Made by a program: the position numbers and the translations under genes
Assembly (NCBI RefSeq): GCF_949628215.1
Contig: NC_134277.1
Span: forward strand, 26,549,179 to 26,613,178
DNA from: Phalacrocorax aristotelis
Taxonomy: Eukaryota > Chordata > Aves > Suliformes > Phalacrocoracidae
Length of the DNA stretch: 64,000 nt
Reading direction: 5' to 3'
Part shown: positions 26,640 through 40,215 of the stretch, in pieces
How positions within the stretch are numbered: position 1 is the first letter of the stretch
Layout of the letters: each line of letters begins with the position of its first letter
Notes under the pieces: generated by a model
Databases searched by the model: none
What the model saw: the letters and a program-made list of their open reading frames with translations, nothing else
What the model was told of the DNA's origin: nothing

Positions 26640-29010
26640 AGTTACTGTTTCCAGTTTTCCTCTCCTTTCACCGCTCTCAACTCCATCCTCTGTAAATTAT
26701 TATTTTCTAGGTCTAAAAGTCCTAATCTGTGCAATCTCTGCATATATAGAAGTCTTTCTCTAGCTCTGATTATCAATATTGTATCCTTGCGCCTCTTCTA
26801 GTTCTTTCATAAATTTTTAGAAAAGGCTTTGCAGAAAGGTAAACAATACTGATTTTTTTTCTGCACAAAATGATAATATAGGAGCATAATGTTGTTTTCC
26901 CACTTTATTCTTTCCCAACATGTATTTGCTTTTTTTGAACAGTCTTAGGCATGGAACCGATGCCTTCAGGGAACTAAGCAAAATGGACCCAATATTTCTC
27001 TTCTCAGGGCCATTTTTAGTGCAGTTACTTTATCAAGTGGCATCATGACAGCCTTCTTTTTTCCTCGTTATAGTACAACTCCCTTGAAACTCTGCAGGTA
27101 GTGAAGATCATCTACTTACTCATAATTTTGTCCCCTGATTGCCAACTACTTTTTTATTCATAGAATGACCTTCCCCCAATGGCACTTATAATAATTTCTG
27201 TTGAGGAGCTTTGTCAAAGATTTTTTGGAATTCCATAGAAAGTGTATAAACTATCAGTGCTTTTCTAAGATGAGGTCCTGCAAAAATCTTCAATGGCCTG
27301 GAGAGGCACAATTTTTCTGCAGAAGGTGTGTTAAAGCCACTTCTAATAACTTCTAATATATTTTAATTGAATATTTTTGTATTTCTATACAATTTTTTTC
27401 TACAGAGGAACAGTTGTTCAAATCTTTACTAAAACCCCTTTAAAAGTTGAAGTATATTGGCCAGCTTTAGTTCCTTTAATTTAGTTTGGTATTGGTTGAA
27501 CTTAACAGATGACATAGCTAAATAGCACACCTCCGTAGTTTAGCAACTTCAAATCTGAGTTCCTTTAGAACATCTGGTTCTGGTGATTTGTTCCTGTTTA
27601 TTGGATAGATTTGTTTGAAACCTCTTCTGCTGACACGTCAATTTGATACAGTGCCTCAAACTCTTAACTTCTGAAGAAAGGCAGTGTGGATTCTCCCTAA
27701 GGCTCTTTGTGATGAATGTCAATACAATAACTCATTTAGCAACTTTGCCATGACTGTATCATTCTCAAGTGCTTCCTTTAAATTGTGATCACCTATTTGG
27801 TGGAGTCTGACAGGCTTCCTGCTTCTGATATGTTTGAAAAGTTTTTATTAGTAGTTATTATCTGCTCAGCTAGTTATTCCTCAGAATGTAACCTGGCCTG
27901 TTTTATTATGGCTTTACGGTTAACTTGCTTAACTTGAATCTTATATACTTCTAAGATTTTCCTTACCTGAACACAACTTCAACTTTCTCAAGGAGCAACC
28001 ACTGTATTTACATTTTTAATATTCTCCTCTACTGTTTAGTATTGATGATTTTTGGAGGCTTTTATGTGTGACTGTTTAAAAGCCTCTTTGGTTTGATATT
28101 ACTCATTCACTTTGCCAGTAAACAAGCTCCATGCCACATGCAAACATTTTACCCTCTTAGATTACAGTTTTAATTTTATATTTAAAAGTGCTGTCAATTT
28201 AATGAAATGAAATGCTACTGAAGACAGTAGCATGCTTTGACTCCTGCTGTTATAAGCACCCTGAAATAAAAAATGTTGTTATCCCTCCTACCCTGCAGGT
28301 TCTTCATCAGTCCCCCTTGCACTGCTTAGGACTATATCAAGAGTTGCCTTTTCCCTTTGCTAACTAGTTGGTCTAGGAGGGTGAGAAAAAATTTCAGTCT
28401 CTGCACTGTAACCTTTCAAGATATTTACTCAGTCTGCATGGGCATAAACAAACTTTTCAGTTATTACTGTGCTTTTTGCCCAGTTGGCGCCCTGGCCTCC
28501 CTTGGCATGTCATAGTCATTGTCACTCTGAGCTGGGTGACTGCTGGGATAGCCCTGATGTTACACCCTCAATATTTCACTGTCTCATTGCTTTCACCAAT
28601 TTCTGTCTACTACCTGCTATTTTAATATCTTCATTTATCAACTAGTATTCCAGTTCATCCAGCTGTTTTTAGACTCGTAGCATATATGTCGAAATTCATA
28701 TAAGCTTCTTGTCAGCCTGCTTGTCTGTTTTTATATTCTCTGCTTAAACAAGGTTTTACTTGAGCCTGTTGTTCACTGTTTTCTTCTTTAGTTGTATCAA
28801 CTTCTGTTCTATCTTTTACCAAGGCTACAGGGTTTTATAACTTCATATCTAGAGGATGCAGCATTCCAAAATCTTCCTCACCTGCCAGCTTTCCTTCAAA
28901 CTTAAAAAATTTCCATGTGACCTTTTCTATTTTTAGTGTCAGCAGCCTGATTCCATTTTGGTTTACATGAAGTTCATCCTTCCTGCTCTATTTATTAAAA
29001 AATTTTCCTT
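26640..29010 (-). repeat. Long ancient CR1/L3-like LINE, antisense
   Basis: About 2.3 kb of plus-strand sequence follows, in order, the antisense of CR1/L3-like elements known from crocodilians and turtles. Examples are 'ggtctaaaagtcctaatct' near the start, 'ggagctttgtcaaagattt' at 27.2 kb, 'acatctggttctggtgatt' at 27.57 kb, 'caggcttcctgcttctgat' at 27.8 kb and 'tccatgtgaccttttctat' at 28.9 kb. Every frame is riddled with stops, so it is a fossil. Unlike the 5'-truncated CR1 pieces elsewhere in the window, it seems to span the reverse-transcriptase region and sequence upstream of it. Identification is from remembered consensus phrases, and the exact ends are not certain. Confidence 0.6.
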
Positions 29011-29100
29011 CATAAATCAAACCCTTTTTTCCTTTTTTACATTCACTGACACACACTGAAACTTAGTTTTCTGTTTTTTTCTGTTTGCACTGCTGGTGAG

Positions 29101-29164
29101 ATGGATCTACTGCCACAATGCCCAGCACCTCAGCAGGAAGCACAAGAGTTGCTTACCAGATATG
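29101..29164 (+). CDS. Possible first coding exon (start codon to donor)
   Basis: An ATG with G at -3 and G at +4 opens 21 codons plus one base, ending at a strong donor (ATG|GTAAGG). The 21 residues are Gln-, Pro- and Leu-rich and start MDLLPQ. It ends in phase 1. The next candidate, at 29,582, enters in phase 0, so the two do not join directly. Either an exon is missing, or one of the two is false. A short open block next to a donor can easily arise by chance. Confidence 0.18.
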
Positions 29165-29581
29165 GTAAGGTTTGAAATTAGTTAGGAAGACCTGTATTTG
29201 AAATCTGTGGATTTCTTTCCACCTATGATGTTCAGCTGCTAGGCTTTAAAATCTAACAGACTAGGTATTAAACCCTGTAATTTTTTCTTTCACAAAGCTA
29301 AACTGTACAGTCTTAAATTTTGTCAAAATCTGACCAAACTTGAAGCCTACAAGCTCCCCCTGAAATTAAATGTTAAAAAAGAAATGCTTCTGAAGACCGG
29401 CTAAAGTGTAGAATTAAAATGTATTTTTGTTTTAAAATTTGTTAGACTCCAAAGTTTAATTTAGTCTAAGTAATTTCCTAAAGAGAGATTAAAATTTTGA
29501 AAGCAGAGGTCACTGAGAGGTTTAGTTGGAAACTTCTAGATTCTGAGTAGCTAATCTACAAGTTCACCTAGAGTCCCTTAG

Positions 29582-29631
29582 GAGGTTTACGCTGAAAATA
29601 CTTGCATCCATGAAGGGGGAACGCTGCGTAG
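29582..29631 (+). CDS. Possible short coding exon, unrecognised gene
   Basis: This 50-base block lies between an acceptor (cccttag, with a branch-like ctaat upstream) and a donor (GTAG|GTAAAA). In phase 0 it encodes 16 residues starting EVYAEN and ends in phase 2, which fits the entry phase of the candidate at 31,509. A different acceptor 10 bases upstream gives another open frame, so the reading is ambiguous. Confidence 0.18.
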
Positions 29632-31508
29632 GTAAAAATGCAAACATAAAGTTCCGGTGGATTTTTGCTTTGCCCCTTACACTATTAAAAATGGGACTAA
29701 TGCAACATTTCTGAACGTACAAATGTTATTTAGGTACCTGTCAGCCACTGGAAGTTAATGGGAATTGTCTCTCATCTGTATCCTGAGCCTTTGACATCCT
29801 TTCTTTTAGGCTCCAAAGGGACTGACGTGTTACCCAGAGGTCTTTTTTTGCTTACATAAGATAATCTTTGAAAAAACTAACAATTTGATCTCAGAATTAT
29901 AACACTGAGATGTAAGCAGGAATACAAGGATCCAGGGGCTCAGGAAAAGCAAAGGCCCTGGAGATCCCAGAAAAATGAAGAAATAGCTCTTTCATCTTCT
30001 GACCACATCAGTTTTCCATCACTAACTTCAATTTTTAGTGATTGACAAGGACCCGGTGAAACATTCTTTGCAATTGGCTCTATCTCCAGGAAGTTACCTT
30101 CAAAGAAGCAAAAATAAAAATGATTGGAAAAATGTTCTTTGCTCAAATAAGGAACGTACACCTGCTAAAACAAAATTCTGAAAGAAGTAAAGCATGCCTT
30201 TAGCTTACATAGCAGAAAGGTAAGCAGGAATTGTTCAGGATTCATTGCAGTGTTTCGTACCCTAAGTGCCCTGAATATATTAACTGCTGCAAAGCACAGC
30301 TTGTCTACTCTTTGTGGTATACACAGGACAAATGACTGTCAAACGTTTTAAAGTTCTTATTGAACAAAGCAAGCACTATGAATAAGGTCTTTTTTTTTTT
30401 TTAAAAAAAAAGAGAAATAAAAGGAGAGGAAAAGGAGAACAAACATTTTTTCTATAGCTCTTAATATAGAGTAAAACAGCAACTTCTGGATCATTTTCCC
30501 TGGGCAAAAGTGAATGTCTGTGGGTTCTGGACTGGACTTTTTGGACCTAACCGCAGACTTAAGCTAAGAAATCAGAATAAAATCCCTATCCCAGAAAGAC
30601 CTAGAAATCTCTAGATGGCAATTTAGACCTTAGATGAACGGAATGCCTCCAGAGGTAAGAACCAAGCTTAAACAAGAGTAATTAAGCTTGTAGTTCAGTT
30701 GTTTCAGTTATGTGTCAAAAGTTGGGCAGTTTGAATATGGGCCCAATATCTTACATAAATGTCCATCCACCTGGCTTGTGTTAAGAAGAGAGAGCTCTTT
30801 ATCAGTGTCCTTGTCCCTCACTGTGCACAGCCCTTCCCCAGTCAGCTGAACGCCCTTTGGAAGTGATACAGCCCAGCCCTGTATATCCTAACCTGCAAAT
30901 GCCATTGCATTTCTTGTGTAGGAATTGACGGGCCTGGACCGAAGTCTTTTCTGTTCATCTCATGACTGGAAGCTACTGAAGTTCTTGATGCCTCTAGAAG
31001 TCAGAGAACTTTTCTTTCAGGCTTGTTCAAGCATCCTGTGCAGGCTGAATGCACTACATTTTTAGACCAAGGGTTTCTTTTACCTTGAAAGATTTGTTTG
31101 ATAGTCTAGTCTGAAGTCAACAAGTATTTTTCTTGGGTCCTTTATGATAGGATTTCCCTTTTCCATTTTCTCTCCCTTTCCTCTGTTCCACTGCATACAT
31201 TACTGTGCACATTTTATAAGAGGCAATGGCAAGATGTGATAGATACATATTTTTCAGCCTTGGCCAAATGAGAGGCCAAGTGGTCAAAAGAAGTACTGAA
31301 AGACTTTTGTTGCTATAATACTGAATAGGTATTTTAGTCTTCAAGCAGAATGCACGGGTAATGACTTCCCAGCTCTGAGGTTCATGCCTTTCAAAATATC
31401 ACAGCCAGAAGCTTTAGCGGAGATTTTGAAAGGAATCAATACTCTAAATTCTCATTCTAATTTTATAGCCAATGGATACTTTTAACATTTATAATGAAAT
31501 TTTTTCAG

Positions 31509-31561
31509 TGCAGATATGGAACAAAAAATTCTACCTACTTTTCTCATTTGTTCTGTTGAAG
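31509..31561 (+). CDS. Possible short coding exon, unrecognised gene
   Basis: The block has an excellent acceptor (ttttttcag) and donor (GAAG|GTAAGA). It is 53 bases long: one base, 17 codons starting ADMEQK, then one base. The exit phase 1 matches the entry phase of the candidate exon at 34,087. A second frame is also open over this length, so coding status rests mainly on the splice sites and phase fit. Confidence 0.25.
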
Positions 31562-34086
31562 GTAAGAAATTTATGAGGCTTCATGGTGTTATTTGACTAA
31601 GACCTAGTTTAGTACTCTGCTCCTTATGTTACTTCAGATACCGTCACATGCCTTTTTTTCTCATATAGTCATAGGTTTCTCCCTTGTCTCTCTTTTTCTG
31701 AGTGTTCACCATTAGTATTAACATACCAACCTTTTCCTCTTTTAAAAGTCAAAGAATACATCTAAGGGGGGTAGAAGAAAGATTCAGAATAACTCCTGAT
31801 GACTTGATATTTTTCCTATCAATAAAGTCTACACTTTACTCATCTTTTCTCTTAAGAAACAAATGATCAACGCTTGGTTTAGTTGTGATGGATGTCCACC
31901 ACAGACAGAGGCCAACAGGACACAGCTCATAATAAAACATATGCGTTAAAAAAATAAAATTTCCCTTGCACCATAAAAAAACATTAGGCAGCAATATTCT
32001 TCTCCTACATAATTGCCTTTTGAATCCTGAAATTTGGAACAAAATGGTCATTTTCTGCCTTGGGAATGAAAGACATGGTCCTATGTTACAAACATTTAAT
32101 TGCAAAATTCCAGTAGCTGTCACCTTTGACATCTTCCTTGTGTGAGCTGTGGACAGGAAGGAAAGATGAATGTTGAAAAAGAGTCTAGCAGGCTGCTGAG
32201 GCCTCTTTGCTTTTATCCTTATTTAAAGTTAGCTTTAAGAAATGGAGTGTGCTGTACCTGCCTCGAGAAGAAGGTAAAGATAGATAAAAGCAAATTTGCT
32301 ATATGTAAGAAACATAATTTTTCATTAAACTCATCACTCTGGAGAGAGTGATTAATTTTCTTCCTATTTTGGGGAAAGAGGTCCAAGAAATGAACGAAGG
32401 TAGGAAACCTCCCTCAGCCCCCTTCAAAACACCCCCACCCCCCCCAAATAGGGTAAAGCTGGGACTGTCCTGTGTTTTTCACAAATATAATTTTGCTGAC
32501 ATATGTCTAGCCTAGTGTGATTATGCCATGTTTCACTGAATTAATCAGTTAGAATGACATGAATCATAATAAGAATTGACAGTCTACTCTGTTGCCTTTG
32601 TACAGGCTTCGAAATTCAGCAGTGAGCACCACTCAGAAGCAGTGGGTTGAAATCACACGCAGATTTTGGACAGTCATGAACAAGTGCACATGTGAACATA
32701 TGGAATGAACTTTCAGAATGAGTCTGAACAGTGAACCAATTCTTCCTATTTTCCCAACTCTGAAAAGAGTTCTAGACACTCATGATGTGAATGTCATTCT
32801 CTAGGTAGGGCAAAAAGAAAGTAATACCAGAGAGAAGTCAGAAAAATATTCTGTCTACTTTCTAACTCAGACCTCTTCCAAAGTAATATGAAGGTAGGTC
32901 ATAACAGATTCAAAAGTGGATAGAAGCAAATGTTTGGACACAGTACAAATTTTTGCGTAAGAGTGGGCAGCCTCTTGGATTGTGTGCATCTGTCAATCTC
33001 CAAAATAATCTTATTTATTTATATATAAGCTCCTAAAATCAAACCTTGACAGCTCTAGAATAAGAAATATTTTTACATTAAATACAAAAAAAAGTTTCAC
33101 TGACTTCTTCCATTACAAAGACAGGACTGAAACAGATCCAGACTAAAAACAGTCCCACATTCAAGCCCCTTCATCATTGTGAAGGTATTTATTAAAGAAT
33201 CACAAAAAGAATCATTCCTCGAAGCAGTATCAGATAGACTTGTCTCATCACTACCAGATGCTGTCTAACCTAGTATTTCCTTCAACAACAGGGATTCCAC
33301 ACTTCCCAGGACAATCTCCACTAGTGCTTCTGTAAATTCAGAATTTTTTACCTTCCCTTAAGTTAGTCTTTTTTTCACTTCCCGTAAGTCAGAATTTTTT
33401 TTCCAGATCTCTGTCTGAAAACTATTCTTTAATCCCTCTTTGTATTTTTTGTCTTTAGACATCCTTCTATAAAGTCATGAGGTACCAGTAATTCTCCACA
33501 CTTAAACCTTCCTCAAAACTTAGCCCTAGCAGAGGTCTTCCCCCCATCGGCCTGCATGTTCTCAAGACAGACTTGTTAACAACCAATGAGACAAAACTAA
33601 CAGTTAACTGTAAAAAAGTAAAGCTAAAGACTGCAGACATAATGATCTATGCTATTTAATTCTCTCTCTTTTGGTGATTAAATGTTTGCTTACGTGATTC
33701 AATGTTCACTTACCTTGTTTGTCTGTAATTTCCAGCACATACAAACACCTACTCCAGGCTGCTGGCTGTTCTGGACAAGGACCTGATTTTCTTCTTTGTA
33801 AATCCATCGGTTATTGTTGGCACTTTCCAGTGACAGGAGTAATGAAAAATATATGTTTCATTTATATTGTGATGGGCTCCTTCTCCCTTCTCTGAAGTGC
33901 AGGGGAGTGTGACTTGAAGATGCAGAGAAGAAGCCTAGACAGCTGTGCTGGAGGTGAAGCTGCCCAAACTGTGCTTTGGGGGTTTCTGACTGCACTCGGG
34001 GTGGCTGGATTTTTCTTTCAAATATCCAAATAGTTCCAAATTTTAGAGAAAAAAATGCACTTTTACCCTTGTCGTGTTTACAATAG

Positions 34087-34245
34087 AAACCCTGCAGTAT
34101 GACAGTCAAATCACAGGGGGAAGTGAAAACACAATATCCATTGCTGCCTGGAACCCTTTGCAAAAGCCCATGACGACCTACCTGCAATATAATACCATGA
34201 CACTGAGAGACTCTGGAAAAGGCTGTCAACAAGAAATGCATAAAA
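34087..34245 (+). CDS. Candidate internal coding exon, unrecognised spliced gene
   Basis: A pyrimidine-rich acceptor (cccttgtcgtgtttacaatag) is followed by 159 bases made of two bases, 52 open codons and one base, then a donor AAAA|GTAAGG. The translation looks like ordinary globular protein: mixed polar residues with aromatics, starting TLQYDSQITGG and ending QQEMHK. Codons run on past the donor to a TAG 20 bases later. The other two frames contain stops. Phase 1 out fits the acceptor at 37,358. I do not recognise the protein. It could be an internal exon of a gene spanning this part of the window, or a chance open block. Confidence 0.38.
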
Positions 34246-37200
34246 GTAAGGAAGATGTCTCTGTTGAGTAGATTTACCGTGTTTAATAAAGCAAATAGGC
34301 AACTTATGTTTTTAAATTTTTTGATCCATGCAAGTAAGATTTGCTTGTATGGCTTACTGCTAATCTGAGATAGAAAAGAACCATCAATAAAGCAGGAAGA
34401 ACGGCATAGCAACAAAACGTTTTGTTAATAATATATCAATGGCAATACAAGTACATGCATTTTTTTAGTACTTGATTAAATAAGTCAACAATTATAACCA
34501 TTTTGATCTGGCTAATTTTCTTGGTCACCAGCATCCCTTCAAAGGAACTCTAACTGATAAAGTGGCAATAAAGTGCTGCTGTTCAGGCATATCAGATTGC
34601 ACTTGATTATTTAAAAAAAAAATATTTGCAGTTGAGGTTTGACTTACAGTAAAATGAAGTTATAAAGGAGACTGGTTTTCTGTTTGTTAGCAGCAGCTGC
34701 AGATATTAAATCAGCTGCTCCAAGAGCATAGCTCACAGAGCACTTTAGAACGGCTCATTTTTCTTGACCTGTTTGAATACAGAGTATTTGAAACAACTCA
34801 TTTAAAACCTTTGATAGTAATGCAATTATATTAAAATTTACACTTTTGCAAATAAACACAAGCAGTTTTTCCATTTCTTTTTCTTAAGATCCATTCTGTG
34901 CCTAGATCAAGTTTTTTCTATGATGAGTGACCACGCACTGGAAGACAGCATCGCTCCAGGGATCAGTGAAGGACTGTGAAGGCTTCCTGGTCCAGGTCAC
35001 AGATTTGTGTGTAGAAGAGTGCAACACTGATAGAAAGTTATTGCTATCTAATGAGCATACAGTAGCAAAATTAAATATGTCTGTCAGTCCAAGTATCCGC
35101 ATCACAAAAACCGCAACTACCACACATTTGCTGGCAACCCTCTCTGTGTCAAAACCCGAAAACCAAGCATGGAAATTTAGCTGTTTTTACTCCCCAGAGA
35201 CAGCCCAACCTTTTAGGCTTGAGGGATGTTAACAACATAATACAGAAAAGTTTACTGACTCATGTAGTCCGTTTACGTATACGTAGACATCAGAAGAGCC
35301 GAGTGAATACTGCAAGGAGTATTTGTGCAAAGCCTTATGCATTCTGAATACCTCTTTATTCATACTGCTACACAGGCACTTTTGAGGGTTTTGTCTGTTT
35401 GTTTCTCTTACGAGTAAGAGGGGAGGGGTCAAAATGGCTAACTGTCTTAAGGTAAAACTGCAAAACATGAGGTGAGCGTCCTCTCACTGTGCAGCAGTAA
35501 AGAATTTGAACTCTCACGCAGAGATTGATGAAATTTATCCTGCCTAACTTTAGCCATTTAAGAGCTGTGCCTAGCATAGCCAGGCATCTACAGTCCTTCC
35601 ACACTCAATGCAAAACCACAGGTAACTCCAGAAGGTGGTTCAGCCAACCTACCGTACACAACTACCTTAGGGGGCTTCTTTCCCTCCGCTCACAGTAGAG
35701 AAAGTGTTGAGGATGAGCTTCAACTAGACATTTAACTTTCAGGTGGCTAAATGCAGATGTGATGAATCCTATCCACCTAGACAAATATACTTGATGCAAG
35801 TACATTTGAGACAAGTACACAAGATACAAATGACTGATGCAACCCAAACCTGAATCAGTCATCTGGGGTCAAGGTGACCAGTTTGGTAGTTTAACAAACA
35901 GTGCAATTCATAAATAGGGTTATTAATATCCCCTGTTCTGTGGGGAGTGACAGCAAGTTTGTAATTTGGTAATTCGTGACTGCATGCACACACAAAACGA
36001 TGCCTTCTTTATCTAAATCAATAATTATGCCAGACAATCCCATCCTCTGAGAGGTTTAATACATAGGATTGTCAGGATATGATCCATTGCCTTCTTCAAA
36101 AAAATGTTCTTTTTTAGAGCTGAGATTTTTCTTGTCTTTATCATTTTCTGAAACATTATAATCCTCAGATCTTGTAAGAGGGGAAGATACTGGGAGGATA
36201 AAGGTGTGTACTCCAAGAACTGAAAGGTCCTGCTACAGCTGTGCCATCACCCATACAAAGTGGTTTTACCAACCTTTTCTTCTCTGTTTTGCACCAGTAT
36301 CAGGGACAGGTTTTGTAGCTTCATCATGAAACAACGAAATTGTTATTCATAGTGTCCCTCCTACATGAGGCTAAAAGATTTTCAATCCACAGTGACTTTT
36401 CAGTGTCTAGCTCTAAAAAGTTTCTTTTTAACATATCAGTGGGGTAAATGTAGAAGTCACTTAGGACAAGCATGTCCACCTCCCTGTTCAAAATGCTGAA
36501 GAGGAGCTCCAAGTAAAGAATGAAATAATATCTTCTTTCCTATTTCTCTCCCTAGAATAAATGAGTAGAAGGACAGGAACCTTTTCAATTGTACACAACA
36601 TAAACTTGTATCCCATATCTCCTAAGGGGGACTGTAGAGCTGTACACTTCCAAGAGTGAATGAAGCCTACATAAACTTCTAACAGAATTCTTTTTCAGCA
36701 TACTGCCACACTTTAAAGCTCTGACCTGTACTTCCTCCAGCTTTTTATTCTAAACAAAATACTTTACCATTCTGGTTTTCATTTGGCTTCTTATGCTTCA
36801 CTGCTAGATGCTCTTTAACCAGGAACTAGATACTATTTAACATTCTGAGATTTTTCTTCGTTTTTTTCCTTATTTCTCAGTTCTTGGGGTTCTCAGCATC
36901 TCTTTTAGAAGTGTTGAAGTGTCTTTTAGAAGTGTTAGGGGGGGGTTAATGAGAAGGAGGAGTCCAAGCTGAAGATATTCCTTGAAGAAGACAGAATAAT
37001 GTTTGTAGCCATTTCATGCATGGGCTAAATGGAAGTCATTAAAAAAAGAGGGTTGAAGCTAATGAAGAGTGTGGATCTAGATCAGAGGAAAGGATGTTTT
37101 TTATATTTCTTGGAAGGTGCAACGAATCCAAATGGCAGGCACAGAACTAGGATTGCTCAGCATGAATCCAATACAAATCTTAGGAAACAGAGTTTATTTC

Positions 37201-37357
37201 AGTTTCTTTTAAAGAGCCAGGAGATGTTGGACAAGCCAGCAGAAGTCTTACAGGAGACCTGAAACTGAGTCCTGAGCTCACTTCCTTACTTCTGGGCAAG
37301 AGAATGAGAAAACATGGTAGATGCTGCAAGCTCAGCTCTTTTCTGTGGCCCTGGCAG

Positions 37358-37465
37358 CCGTATTAATGATATACTGGAGAGACATGCATCCTACTCTGAC
37401 TGAGCAAGGTGGAGATTACCAGGTAGAGAAGAAAAAGCCTCTGGAAGGCCCTGACTCCAACCCGG
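37358..37465 (+). CDS. Candidate internal coding exon, unrecognised spliced gene
   Basis: A strong acceptor (ctcttttctgtggccctggcag) opens a 108-base block: two bases, 35 codons starting VLMIYWRDMHP and ending GPDSNP, then one base before donor G|GTATGT. Entry phase 1 accepts the single base left by the exon ending at 34,245, giving a Thr codon. Exit phase 1 fits an acceptor at 38,427. An alternative weaker donor lies inside (TACCAG|GTAGAG), which would exit in phase 0 and fit the alternative acceptor at 38,441. The charged, Lys-rich second half is typical of a linker. Function unknown. Confidence 0.38.
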
Positions 37466-38426
37466 GTATGTTTTAAGTAACAACAAATCAGCATATGATG
37501 GATTTTATTTGATTACTTTCCATGCTTTCCCTTCATACTAATCATATAAGGCATAACCCTCTGTCACCACTGGAATGGTATATATTACATTAAGTACTAA
37601 CAACTGTACACATCCTAGATCACCTTTATGTTGCATTAATTTAGTACCTTCACACTTCTGCCTAAGTGAATCTGAGAACCCATAAAGCAATAGTAAAATG
37701 TAACAAAACCCTAGAGAACTGCTTAAAATCTGATATTCAGTATACTGACAATTGCTTTCATAGCAGTTTTTTTGTAAGCAGATTGCAAGTTCAATTTGGT
37801 CCGTGAAAGTGTCACCATACCAACAAACAATGTCCTGGCATCTTCAAAAGATTCTTCTTTCCTCAGAATAAACACAGATTCTCCATTTGTATGACGTCAG
37901 TGTAATCATCCCAAATAACAAAAAAAGCAAAACTAATCAAGGTACATAGAGTTACATGAGAATGGGAAAGGGGGAGAAAGAGGAAGCAGAGGAAAGATCA
38001 TATTTTTCAGGAGAAAACCTGAATTCTTTGAAGTCTGCATGCGGGACGAGGGGGCCATTGTCAGACGTGTAATTACAGACAGAAATCTGATAGATGTGTG
38101 ATTACAGACAGATGGTTAGCTCGGCAGGAGTTTCTGACAGCTGGGCTCCAGCACATCTTCTCCTAAGTCTTTATGACCTGATCTTTCTTCAGCACATAAA
38201 TATGCATGTACTTATATTTTATGTATGATTTAGGTGTAAAACAAGTAATGGTTCTGCAAGGTGCTGAACAGCCTTGTCTTCAAAATTAACCATGAAAACT
38301 TATGCCAGATGGTTAAATTTAAGCAGTCCTGCTGACTTTATTTGTTTTCATTAATCTTTCTATTGGATTCACTGGTCTGTGTCTAAACTGTCATGGGTAG
38401 GTTTTATTTTGGCTATCTAAAGTGAG

Positions 38427-38508
38427 GTGTCTATTTTAAGAGAGCCTTCAAAGCACCCTTCGAGATCATGGAAAGGAGTGACAACCTTCAGAAGGAAATT
38501 CCTTCTAC
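38427..38508 (+). CDS. Candidate internal coding exon, unrecognised spliced gene
   Basis: The block ends at a perfect donor (TAC|GTAAGT). Two acceptors are possible. One after gtgag gives 82 bases (two bases, 26 codons starting VYFKRAF, two bases). The other, after ctattttaag at 38,441, gives 68 bases in phase 0. Each matches one of the two possible donors of the previous candidate exon. Both exit in phase 2, which fits the entry phase of the exon at 40,216 and forms a Thr codon. The residues end with DNLQKEIPS. Confidence 0.33.
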
Positions 38509-40215
38509 GTAAGTAGGATGTCCCAAGCATGTGGGAACAATCATGCCTGATAACTAGTTTGGATGAATTTTTAGTTTGTTTAATATTAACTAAAATGAAA
38601 TTAACTTTTGCCTAAATTGCATACTCTGGGATATTAACAAAAAAATTAAATAAAAGGAAGCTTTTCTTGCTTCCAATGAACTCAATGCCTATGTCCAGCA
38701 GAGGCTTTTAGAGCACTTCTGTGTTCTTCAGTTGGGTGCATGATGCAATTGTACAGAAAAATCTGTATTCAGAAAAGGCGCAGACAGGCACCCGCCTTTC
38801 CTTTCTAGGCAAAGGAAACCAACATGTGGGTAGGAGGCAAGTGACAGTTTGGTCTGATCGGGTTCCTAAACCACATAATCTGTGGTGACAGATTCAGGGG
38901 CAAGATAAAAAAATCCCATGAGACTGAAGTCAGCTTTTCCTTTTCCCTCACACTATTTCTTTTAACCTCCCTTTTCATTCTTCCAGTCTTCATAACAATT
39001 TCCTCAGCAAGGCAGAGAGATAGAATTCTTTTATTCATTCTACAAGAATTACAGAAGCTGTGGTATCCTAGACAGAGATATACCAGAGGGAGACTTCTCT
39101 CATCATTATTTCAGCTTTTTGCAAGTAGAGCAAACACTGTCACATTTTTCATCTCAGTAGCCTGAGTGCCTTGACAGCTGTAGACGGGTTAGTTTGTAGG
39201 CGTGGCAATGAGGTCTTTGGGTCTTGTTTCTATGTCAGCTGTCCGATGTTTTAGCTTAAAAAAAATGCTTCTGAATTTCCCTTCTGTCTTACCAGTTCTA
39301 GGTTATTCTTCCTGAAAATATTTTGTCCTAAGGCAACTTCATACTTGTTAAAGAAATGTAAAGAAAAAGCATTAAACAGTTCAAGTCAAATGTCTGTAGC
39401 TGGTCTCCTAGTTTTGGAGCTCTTCTCACATGCTTTTAGCAATTAGTCCATTGTGTTCAGCCCCCAGTCAAGTCATGCAGTGTTACATCATGCTGTGGTT
39501 TCTACATAGAGCTCAATAGCAAATTTACCAGTGTGAATTTTGAAGCAGTAGCCACATTTGCAGAGCTGTCAAAACCACCCATAGCCAACAAATAGTTCCA
39601 TACCTTCAATTAAAATACGTTTAATTCTTCTCTGCACTCATTAAATGCTAGATCTTCTTCAGCACTTGTCTTGCAAGCTCTGCTGAATATAGTTATGTTT
39701 TTAGGACACGTTTTCCACACAGAACTAAACCAGAGATATCTTACACCATTTTGCAAGTAGTGTGAACATGGTCTTACTTTTGAAATGAAGAGGTGGCTAG
39801 CCAGATATGACTGGTGTTATTTGCTCTCTTTTAATTATGACAAGCTATCTTTGTTGCAATTGGTTTTGAAGATCTGACATTAAACTAAATGTATCATATG
39901 ATAAGGCCCAGAAAGAGTAATACAACTTCAATCTTCCTAACTGCTAGTTGTATACAAATGTTTTTAGTTCTAGAGCAAAATCCACGTAATAAGACAAAAG
40001 CGCTGGCGTTATTTCAATTTTCCTGAGCAACTCAGCAATTGTTCCAACTCCTAAGATAACAAACTCACACACTGATATTTTAGACCTGGAAAACTGTTAC
40101 TTTAATGGAGACAGTGAAGTTCTCTCTTGCAAAAACCTGTAGTTATAATTCACACTGTCTCCTGTAAGCATCCAAAAAAACTCTTCGACTGTTGTATACT
40201 ACCTTCTCCATCTAG

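Noticed and set aside
30651..30660. Good donor (CCAGAG|GTAAGA) preceded by a strong acceptor at about 30,557
   Set aside because: The enclosed block has stops in all three frames, so it is not coding. A noncoding exon cannot be excluded.
33715..33823. Exon-like block on the minus strand ending at a perfect donor (AAG|GTAAGTG)
   Set aside because: The 36-codon frame is protein-like, but the acceptor is poor and the plus strand over the same bases is open in all frames, so openness is uninformative here.
33858..34415. Minus-strand open frame of 185 codons
   Set aside because: It has no ATG at its start and no recognisable domain. It overlaps the better-supported plus-strand exon at 34,087-34,245 in antisense, so it is probably a shadow.
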